Shown one piece after another: positions 37,854 through 44,137 of a stretch of 64,000 nt of DNA. Positions within the stretch are counted from its first letter, which is position 1, and each line of letters opens with the position of its first letter. The notes beneath the pieces were generated by a model. It was not told the DNA's origin, searched no databases, and saw only the letters and a program-made list of their open reading frames with translations. This stretch comes from an uncultured Flavobacteriaceae bacterium (GTDB lineage: Bacteria; Bacteroidota; Bacteroidia; Flavobacteriales; Flavobacteriaceae), in contig CANLXN010000005.1 of assembly GCA_947495135.1 (NCBI GenBank), positions 248,001 through 312,000 on the forward strand, read 5' to 3'. The position numbers and the translations under genes are program-made.

Positions 37854-38843
37854 ATGAAAAACATCAAATTTTATAATTTTAGGACGCGCACAGGAAAGAT
37901 ATATAACGAAATTCCGTTGAGTTATGAGGTGTTTGGCCCTCCCTTGGGAAGCGCGCCAGTGGTTCTAGTTAATCATGCACTCACCGGCAACAGTACAGTT
38001 ATTGGTGAACATGGTTGGTGGAATGATTTAATAGGCGAAGGGAAAATAATAGATACAAACCAATATACCATCTTAGCCTTTAATATTCCGGGCAATGGCT
38101 ACAATGGGTTTTTTGTTGACCAACCCGAAGACTTTTCGGTTTATGACGTTGCGCAGCTTTTTTTGAGAGGCCTGAAGCAGGTGGAGGTTACATCGCTTTA
38201 CGCGGTAATTGGCGGTTCTTTAGGTGGGAGTATAGCTTGGCAGTTAGCCGTATTGGAACCAGAACTAATTGAAAACCTCATTCCAATTGCTACAGATTGG
38301 AAGGCAACAGATTGGTTACTCGCTCAATGCAGGGTTCAGAAACAAATTTTGAATAATTCGATCAAACCTGTCCATGATGCACGTATTCATGCAATGACTT
38401 TTTACAGAACCCCTCAGTCGTTCAAATTAAACTTTGAAAGAAGTTTTAATAGCGATTTGGGTATGTTCAATATTGAAAGTTGGTTGCTTCACCATGGTCA
38501 AAAGTTGCAGGAAAGATTTCAACTCAAAGCTTATAAGCTGATGAATCATTTGTTAATGTCGGCAGACATTTCTATGGAATCTGAATCTTTTGAAAAAGTA
38601 GTTAAGCCCATAAAAAGTAACATTGTTTTAATAGGAATAGGAAGTGATGGTTTTTACCTGAGTTCAGAAATTACGGACACCTTTCAGCGATTAAAGAGAC
38701 TTGGAAAGCAGGTTTCTTATCACAACATCGAGTCAATATATGGACACGATGCTTTTTTACTAGAGTTTGACCAATTAGCGGAAATATTAACGCCCGTTTT
38801 TTGTCTAAAAAATAAAGAATATGAGTACACTACAAATACTTAA
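37854..38843 (+). CDS. metX: Homoserine O-acetyltransferase (alpha/beta hydrolase)
   Basis: MetX transfers acetyl from acetyl-CoA to homoserine. It has the alpha/beta-hydrolase fold with the family patterns VLVNHALTGNST (~residue 37) and the nucleophile elbow VIGGSLGGSIAWQ (Ser ~residue 118). The Asp is probably in GIGSDGFYL and the His in IYGHDAFLLEF near the C-terminus. I prefer the ATG at 37854; one eight codons earlier is possible. Its end overlaps the hom start by 23 bases. Confidence 0.9.
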   Translation: MKNIKFYNFRTRTGKIYNEIPLSYEVFGPPLGSAPVVLVNHALTGNSTVIGEHGWWNDLIGEGKIIDTNQYTILAFNIPGNGYNGFFVDQPEDFSVYDVAQLFLRGLKQVEVTSLYAVIGGSLGGSIAWQLAVLEPELIENLIPIATDWKATDWLLAQCRVQKQILNNSIKPVHDARIHAMTFYRTPQSFKLNFERSFNSDLGMFNIESWLLHHGQKLQERFQLKAYKLMNHLLMSADISMESESFEKVVKPIKSNIVLIGIGSDGFYLSSEITDTFQRLKRLGKQVSYHNIESIYGHDAFLLEFDQLAEILTPVFCLKNKEYEYTTNT

Positions 38844-39978
38844 CCCAACAGCCGAAGAAGTGCCAAAACGCATCGATCTGGAGGTAATAAAAAAGAAGAA
38901 GATTAATTTGGCCATTTTCGGACATGGAAACGTTGGTAGTAAATTAATAGAACAGATTCTAGCATCGAAAGAGGAAATTTCGAAGCGTCGAGATCTAGAG
39001 TTGGCTATTTTTGCTATTGCTAATTCTTCTGTCGTTTTGCTGAAAGGTGAAGGAGTCAACAACTCGTGGCAACAAGAAATAGAGACATTGGGAGAGGCCT
39101 ATACGATTGAGAAGATTGGAGCGTTTGCGCGAGAACATTCGCTCGAAAACCTTATTGCCATCGATAATACCGCAAGTGGTGAATTTGTTGACAATTATGG
39201 ACTGTTGATCAATAGCGGATTTAACCTTGTCTCGTCTAACAAAATTGGGAATACCAAGTCTTTGACGTTTTACCAAAATCTACGTTTAGAATTGGCGAAG
39301 AACAACAAAGAATATTTGTACGAAACAAATGTTGGAGCAGGCTTACCCTTAATTGATACTATTAAATTGTTGCATCTTTCTGGAGAAAACATCACCCGTA
39401 TCAAGGGGGTGTTCTCCGGATCGCTGAGCTATATTTTTAACTCGTTTTCAGAAGGGAAAGAGATGTTTAGTTCAGTACTTCAAAGTGCGATTGATAAGGG
39501 ATATACAGAACCCGATCCTCGTGAAGATCTTTGTGGGAATGATGTGGGGAGAAAACTACTCATTTTAGCTAGAGAATTAGATCTGCACAACGAATTTGAA
39601 GATATTTCAATTCAAAATCTCATTCCGAAAGGGCTTCGAACGGTTGATAAAGATGAATTTTTAAGAAGTTTGAAAGAGTTGGATGTTCCATTTCAGATTA
39701 AAAAGAAAAGGCAGCAAGGAGATGAAGTATTGAGATATGTTGCCGATTTACATGGAGATTTGTCTCGAGAAGATGGGGCAATATTAGACGTGCAGCTCGT
39801 TTCGGTTTCAAAAAATACAGTACTAGGACAACTAAAGGGGAGCGACTCTTTGTTCGAAATATATACCGAAAACTATGGAGATCATCCTATTGTAATTCAG
39901 GGCGCAGGTGCAGGAGCAGAAGTAACCGCCCGAGGTGTCTTCGGCGATATTTTGAGATTGAGTAATAAAGGAAGCTAA
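38821..39978 (+). CDS. Stand-alone homoserine dehydrogenase
   Basis: This 385-residue protein is homologous to the C-terminal half of ThrA encoded at 24180. It has the NAD-binding motif FGHGNVGSKLIEQI (~residue 33), ETNVGAGLPLIDTI, GVFSGSLSYIFNSF and GYTEPDPREDLCG. There is no aspartokinase part and no ACT domain, so threonine should not inhibit it. Its place at the end of a SAM-I-controlled operon suggests it supplies homoserine for methionine independently of ThrA. Confidence 0.93.
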   Translation: MSTLQILNPTAEEVPKRIDLEVIKKKKINLAIFGHGNVGSKLIEQILASKEEISKRRDLELAIFAIANSSVVLLKGEGVNNSWQQEIETLGEAYTIEKIGAFAREHSLENLIAIDNTASGEFVDNYGLLINSGFNLVSSNKIGNTKSLTFYQNLRLELAKNNKEYLYETNVGAGLPLIDTIKLLHLSGENITRIKGVFSGSLSYIFNSFSEGKEMFSSVLQSAIDKGYTEPDPREDLCGNDVGRKLLILARELDLHNEFEDISIQNLIPKGLRTVDKDEFLRSLKELDVPFQIKKKRQQGDEVLRYVADLHGDLSREDGAILDVQLVSVSKNTVLGQLKGSDSLFEIYTENYGDHPIVIQGAGAGAEVTARGVFGDILRLSNKGS

Positions 39979-39994
39979 GGAAACAAAATAAAAC

Positions 39995-40048
39995 ATCCAG
40001 CGTTCGAAATTGGTAATGTACCTACCTCAAGATTTGTGAACGCTGGAT
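39995..40048. repeat. Perfect 11-bp inverted repeat
   Basis: ATCCAGCGTTC (39995-40005) and GAACGCTGGAT (40038-40048) are perfect complements around a 32-base loop that contains a small GGTA/TACC hairpin. No T-run follows on the plus strand; on the minus strand the following bases are T-rich. It may be an imperfect terminator for the met operon or a processing structure. Confidence 0.5.
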
Positions 40049-40132
40049 TAAATGAAATGAGGGACAACAGATTTAATTCGGCACTCATTAAAGGAATTGT
40101 ATCTTCGTAGGAGAAAATAGAAAAATAGAGAA

Positions 40133-40555
40133 ATGAAAGTAACACTCGACAGGATCAACGATCAATTTTTATTTGAAGCCAAGGGTAAAACTGGTGTTCC
40201 GGTTTATATTGACAATTCCTCTGTAGATGAGGTCAAAGGAGCGAGCCCGATGGAATTGATTTTAATGGGAATAGGAGGTTGTAACGCCATAGATATTATT
40301 TCTATTCTTAAAAAGCAACGCCAAGAAATTACTGGTTATCACATAGAAGTGGAGGGTATTCGAAAGGAAGTAAAAGAAGCTAAACCATTCGAATTTGTTT
40401 TGGTTAAGGTATATTTGGAGGGTGAGATAGATGCATCCAAAGCGAAAAGAGCGGCGGAATTAAGCTTCGAGAAATACTGTTCTGTTTCCATTTCCTTGGA
40501 AAATTGTATCTCAGTATCTCACCAAATTCTCATAAATGGACGCGAAATAGAGTAA
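40133..40555 (+). CDS. OsmC-family protein
   Basis: The 140-residue product has the OsmC/Ohr fold pattern: SPMELILMGIGGCNAIDII (~residues 42-60), with the reactive Cys in GGCN, and a second Cys in FEKYCSVSISLENCISVSH. OsmC/Ohr proteins reduce organic hydroperoxides using paired cysteines; the spacing here is that of the YhfA-like subgroup, whose substrate is less clear. It is next to an Rrf2 regulator and a CysH-like reductase, so a thiol or sulfur role is plausible. Confidence 0.88.
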   Translation: MKVTLDRINDQFLFEAKGKTGVPVYIDNSSVDEVKGASPMELILMGIGGCNAIDIISILKKQRQEITGYHIEVEGIRKEVKEAKPFEFVLVKVYLEGEIDASKAKRAAELSFEKYCSVSISLENCISVSHQILINGREIE

Positions 40556-40558
40556 CTT

Positions 40559-40576
40559 TCTAGTATCTTTATAGGG
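40559..40576 (+). promoter_or_regulatory. Rrf2-linked motif, copy 1 (before rrf2)
   Basis: The 18-base stretch TCTAGTATCTTTATAGGG overlaps the likely -7 box TATCTTTA and ends 14 bases before the rrf2 ATG. A copy identical at 15 of 18 positions lies before cysH at 41052. The position suits a repressor, most simply Rrf2 itself. Confidence 0.6.
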
Positions 40577-40590
40577 TTAATAGATTATAT

Positions 40591-41007
40591 ATGTTATCCA
40601 GAAAAACCAAATACGGCTTAAAAGCACTCAGTTATCTAGCCAAACAAGAGACTAATAAACCCGTTCAGATATCTGTAATTTCTGAAGCAGAAAATATTTC
40701 ACAGAAATTCTTGGAGAGCATTCTTCTTAGTATGAGAAAGGCAGGCTATCTGGCCAGCAAAAAAGGAAAAGGAGGAGGTTACTACTTGCTCAAAGAACCA
40801 GAGGATATACCAATTGCTGCAGTATATCGTATTTTAGAAGGACCCATTGCGATGGTGCCATGTGTGAGCCTTAATTTTTACGAAAAGTGCCATGATTGTC
40901 CAGATGAACACCAATGCAACGTTCACAAATTAATGATTCAGGTTCGAGATAACACCTTGGAAATACTCGAAAACACCAGCTTGAAAGATTTCGTTTTACA
41001 AAATTAG
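40591..41007 (+). CDS. Rrf2-family transcriptional regulator
   Basis: The 138-residue protein opens MLSRKTKYGLKALSYLA and has the Rrf2 winged helix (ISEAENISQKFLESILLSM in part; wing KGKGGGYYLLK). Three cysteines after residue 90 (C-x8-C-x2-C-x5-C pattern in VPCVSLNFYEKCHDC and PDEHQCN) suit an Fe-S or redox-sensing site, as in IscR/NsrR/CymR relatives. It lies between OsmC and CysH-like genes, and the motif in both its own and the cysH promoter suggests autoregulation and control of cysH, in the manner of cysteine regulators of the CymR type. Confidence 0.9.
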   Translation: MLSRKTKYGLKALSYLAKQETNKPVQISVISEAENISQKFLESILLSMRKAGYLASKKGKGGGYYLLKEPEDIPIAAVYRILEGPIAMVPCVSLNFYEKCHDCPDEHQCNVHKLMIQVRDNTLEILENTSLKDFVLQN

Positions 41008-41051
41008 AAGATCGTATGGTCGTTTCGTATAACAATTGTATTTTTGCTCAC

Positions 41052-41069
41052 TCTAGTAATTCTATAGGG
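41052..41069 (+). promoter_or_regulatory. Rrf2-linked motif, copy 2 (before cysH)
   Basis: TCTAGTAATTCTATAGGG lies just downstream of a -7 box TATTTTTG (41039-41046) and 11 bases before the cysH ATG. It matches the rrf2 upstream motif at 15 of 18 positions (TCTAGTA-nn-T-n-TATAGGG). Confidence 0.6.
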
Positions 41070-41079
41070 ATTGTCTAAT

Positions 41080-41712
41080 ATGAAAAACATCACTCCTCAA
41101 AACGTTCATCTATTTAACGAAAGTTTGCGTCATGAAACTCCTCAAGATATTATCTCATTTGTTTTAGAATTGGCTCAAAAGCCAATTGTTACTACCAGTT
41201 TTGGCGCTTATTCTGCTGCGATACTTTTTGCGTGTGTAGAAATGAAGAAAGATATTCCTGTTATCTGGTGCGACACTGGCTACAATACAAAAGCCACTTA
41301 TCTTCATGCTCAGCAGCTTTCAGAAGAACTCAATCTACAGTTAGAGATTTTTACACCTCGTTATACTACGGCATTCTTGGATCATACCCTAGGTAGACCA
41401 GAGTTGGGCAATCCTAATCATGAGAAGTTTTCAGAAAAAGTAAAACTGGAACCTTTTCAAAGAGCGTTTAAAAAATACCAACCCGATGTCTGGTTCACCA
41501 ATCTGAGAAAAGGAAAAACTGCACATCGTGATAAACTTGACATACTTAGTTTCTCTAATGATGGCATCCTTAAAGTGAGTCCGTTTTACTACTATTCAGA
41601 CGCAGAGATTATCACCTATTTAGAACTGCATCAATTACCAACAGAGTTCGATTATTTCGATCCAATAAAGGCATTGGAAAACAGAGAGTGTGGAATTCAT
41701 TTAAACAACTAA
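41080..41712 (+). CDS. Phosphoadenylyl-sulfate reductase family protein (CysH-like)
   Basis: The 210-residue product belongs to the PP-loop superfamily that includes PAPS/APS reductase. Matching features are VTTSFGAYSAAIL (modified PP loop), VIWCDTGYNTKATYLHA, WFTNLRKGKTAHRDKLD and a C-terminal ENRECGIHLNN with the catalytic Cys of ECG(I/L)H. It lacks the extra cysteine pairs of Fe-S APS reductases, which points to the thioredoxin-dependent PAPS type. The other sulfate assimilation genes (cysDN, sulfite reductase) are not in the window. The ATG at 41080 is chosen over an upstream TTG. Confidence 0.85.
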   Translation: MKNITPQNVHLFNESLRHETPQDIISFVLELAQKPIVTTSFGAYSAAILFACVEMKKDIPVIWCDTGYNTKATYLHAQQLSEELNLQLEIFTPRYTTAFLDHTLGRPELGNPNHEKFSEKVKLEPFQRAFKKYQPDVWFTNLRKGKTAHRDKLDILSFSNDGILKVSPFYYYSDAEIITYLELHQLPTEFDYFDPIKALENRECGIHLNN

Positions 41713-41785
41713 AATTCCGGCTAAAAATATTGGTTAGAACATTTTTATACCTTTTCTTTGTAATAGTTCTAAAACATTTTGAAAC

Positions 41786-41884
41786 GTTATCAAGAAAGGC
41801 CGAGGGAATAGACCCTATGAAGCCTTAGCAACCCTCCATCTTTTGGAGAAGGTGCTACATTCTATCCATTACGGTATAGATAAC
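41786..41884 (+). ncRNA. SAM-I (S-box) riboswitch upstream of metH
   Basis: P1 is GTTATC (41786-41791) with GATAAC (41879-41884). The interior has AAGAAAGGCCGAGGGA, GAAGCCTTAGCAACCC and GAAGGTGCTACATTCTA, the diagnostic S-box segments. The aptamer is slightly shorter than the one at 35034. I do not see an obvious terminator right after P1; a T-run at 41923-41928 follows a segment (41911-41919) complementary to the aptamer's own 5' side. Confidence 0.95.
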
Positions 41885-41933
41885 AAACAGAACAGGTTCC
41901 ATCCTATCTACTTTCTTGACAATTTTTTAAACC

Positions 41934-42061
41934 ACTTTTTTGGGCAATTCCTCCTACGCTACTCCTTTGGTCGTAGCTACAGAGGCCCGGGCTATTCGCT
42001 ATATCCCTTCATATCCGCTTGCCGCGCAGATGAAGGGGATGCCGCTACTATCCCTATTGCA
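41934..42061. repeat. REP-like imperfect hairpin element
   Basis: The leader of metH holds a GC-richer block after a T-run. Its core hairpin (41989-42054) pairs GGGCTATTCGCTATATC with GATGCCGCTACTATCCC imperfectly, with a perfect inner stem CCCTTCAT/ATGAAGGG. From memory, elements built as TTTTTTGGGC...CGGGCT-TCCGCTATATC...GGATGCCGCT-CAATCCC recur between genes in flavobacterial genomes. I could not search for copies. No coding signal is convincing in this stretch. Confidence 0.6.
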
Positions 42062-42118
42062 GTTTTAGATGTACATTTAGTTAGCAATAAGAACCATAGA
42101 TGCGTTCTGTAAATAGAT

Positions 42119-43132
42119 ATGAAAGACATACACAAAGCATTAAGAGAACGAATCCTAATCCTAGACGGAGCGATGGGAACCATGCTGCAACAATATAAGT
42201 TTGTAGAAGAAGACTTTAGAGGAGAACGTTTTAAAGATTTCCATAAATTGGTACAAGGAAACAACGACCTCTTGTCCATCACCCAGCCAAAAGCTATTGC
42301 AGAAGTACATGCTAAATATTTTGCCGCTGGAGCAGATATTGTAGAAACTAATACATTCTCGGGAACCTCCATCGCAATGGCAGACTACGAAATGGAAGAT
42401 CTCGTCTACGAGCTTAATTTTGAAAGTGCCCGAATTGCAAAAGAAGTAGCCAATGAGTTTACCGAAAGGGAACCACATAAGCCCAGATTTGTGGCGGGTG
42501 CAATGGGACCAACCAATAAAACCGCAAGCATGTCCCCAGATGTAAACGATCCTGGCTTTAGAGCAATTTCATTTGATCAATTAAGGGTAGCCTATAAACA
42601 ACAAGCGGAGGCTTTATTAGACGGAGGGTGTGATCTACTTTTGGTAGAAACCATTTTCGACACCCTCAATGCTAAGGCTGCATTATTTGCGATAGAAGAA
42701 ATAAAAGAAGAACGAAATATAGATATTCCAGTAATGGTAAGTGGCACCATAACCGATGCTTCTGGAAGAACACTTTCTGGCCAGACAGCGGAGGCGTTTT
42801 TGATCTCCATTTCACACATTCCATTGTTGAGCGTTGGATTTAATTGTGCTTTGGGTGCCAAACAGCTTACTCCACACCTCGCCGTTGTTGCAAACAGGAC
42901 CAATCTGGCAGTTTCGGCCTATCCAAATGCCGGATTGCCAAATGCCTTTGGTGAATACGACGAGAGCCCAGTCCAAATGGCGGAACAAATTCGTGAGTAC
43001 CTAGACAAAAAACTCATCAATATTATTGGCGGTTGTTGCGGTACCACTCCGTCCCACATCAAAGCAATTGCAGATATAGCCGCTCAATACAGTCCGAGAC
43101 CCCTTAATCAACCTATAAATCAAATTGTATGA
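42119..43132 (+). CDS. Methionine synthase, homocysteine-binding module (split MetH, part 1)
   Basis: The 337-residue protein is the N-terminal homocysteine methyltransferase module of MetH as a separate polypeptide. It begins LRERILILDGAMGTMLQQY. The zinc cysteines appear in VGFNCALGAKQL (~residue 243) and IIGGCCGTTPSHIKAI (~residue 305). It would have to associate with the folate/cobalamin part encoded at 44138. It is the first gene after the second SAM-I riboswitch and overlaps the next gene as ATGA. Confidence 0.93.
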   Translation: MKDIHKALRERILILDGAMGTMLQQYKFVEEDFRGERFKDFHKLVQGNNDLLSITQPKAIAEVHAKYFAAGADIVETNTFSGTSIAMADYEMEDLVYELNFESARIAKEVANEFTEREPHKPRFVAGAMGPTNKTASMSPDVNDPGFRAISFDQLRVAYKQQAEALLDGGCDLLLVETIFDTLNAKAALFAIEEIKEERNIDIPVMVSGTITDASGRTLSGQTAEAFLISISHIPLLSVGFNCALGAKQLTPHLAVVANRTNLAVSAYPNAGLPNAFGEYDESPVQMAEQIREYLDKKLINIIGGCCGTTPSHIKAIADIAAQYSPRPLNQPINQIV

Positions 43133-44070
43133 TTCCAACAAAAATTGATGTAGAAGGTGCAAGTGTAAGAGTGCATTATTACGTACATCGTACACCAGTG
43201 CTTACTTCTACCTTACTCAACGAATTGGTGGGAGCCGAACTATTTTTCAAATGTGAGAATTTCCAAAAAATGGGCGCCTTTAAAATGCGAGGAGCTGTAA
43301 ATGCCATCCAACAATTAACGGCTGAGCAGAAAGAGGCAGGAGTAGTAACACATTCGTCTGGGAATTTTGGGCAAGCGGTGGCTTTGGCAGCAAGAAATCT
43401 AGGGGTTCCAGCTTATATAGTAATGCCAGAAAATGCTCCTGCTGTTAAAAAAGAAGCTGTAAAAGGTTATGGCGGCTTGGTAACCGAATGCGAATCTACC
43501 TTAGCAGCTAGAGAAACTACTTCGGAAAAGATACGAGCAGAAAAAGGTGCAACTTTTTTACATCCGTCAAATAATAGAAATGTGATATTAGGAAATGCCA
43601 CCGCAGCAGTCGAATTATTAGAGGAACATCCAGATTTGGATTATATGTTCGCACCAGTAGGTGGGGGTGGCCTCATTGCGGGAACCGCTTTGGCAGCTGC
43701 TTATTACGCTAATAATTGCAAAGTAATTGGAGGTGAGCCATTTGAAGTAGACGATGCTTATCGCTCTTTACAATCTGGAAAAATTGAAACCAACGAAACA
43801 ACTCATACAGTTGCCGACGGACTAAGAACCAATCTTGGAGATATCAATTTTCCCATTATCAAAGAATTGGTGGAAGAGATTATACGCGTGGAAGAAGTTG
43901 AAATTATAGCGGCTCTTAAGCTTATTTGGGAACGGCTCAAGGTAATAATTGAACCTTCATGTGCGGTGCCATTTGCAGCGGTAATTAGGGAAAAACAAAA
44001 ATTTCAGCATAAAAAAATAGGAATCATTCTCTCTGGAGGAAATGTGGATTTAGAAAACTTGCCTTTTTAG
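43129..44070 (+). CDS. Serine racemase / threonine dehydratase-like PLP enzyme
   Basis: The 313-residue fold-type II PLP enzyme has the lysine motif MGAFKMRGAVNA (~residue 49), SSGNFGQAVALAA, the phosphate loop PVGGGGLIAGT and a C-terminal IILSGGNVDLENLPF typical of serine racemases. It has no ACT domain, unlike ilvA in this window. Possible activities are serine racemase, serine/threonine dehydratase or hydroxyaspartate ammonia-lyase. It is inserted between the two halves of split metH and its start overlaps the upstream stop (ATGA), so it belongs to the SAM-controlled operon. The metabolic reason is unclear. Confidence 0.85.
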   Translation: MIPTKIDVEGASVRVHYYVHRTPVLTSTLLNELVGAELFFKCENFQKMGAFKMRGAVNAIQQLTAEQKEAGVVTHSSGNFGQAVALAARNLGVPAYIVMPENAPAVKKEAVKGYGGLVTECESTLAARETTSEKIRAEKGATFLHPSNNRNVILGNATAAVELLEEHPDLDYMFAPVGGGGLIAGTALAAAYYANNCKVIGGEPFEVDDAYRSLQSGKIETNETTHTVADGLRTNLGDINFPIIKELVEEIIRVEEVEIIAALKLIWERLKVIIEPSCAVPFAAVIREKQKFQHKKIGIILSGGNVDLENLPF

Positions 44071-44137
44071 TTGATGTGGAATAAACCCATCAAAAGAACA
44101 TTCAATAAGAAAGACCACCTACTATAAATTAAAGACT

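Noticed and set aside
41843-42112. 89-codon plus-strand frame over the metH leader
   Set aside because: It starts within the SAM-I aptamer and runs through the imperfect hairpin repeat; RNA and repeat structure explain the region.
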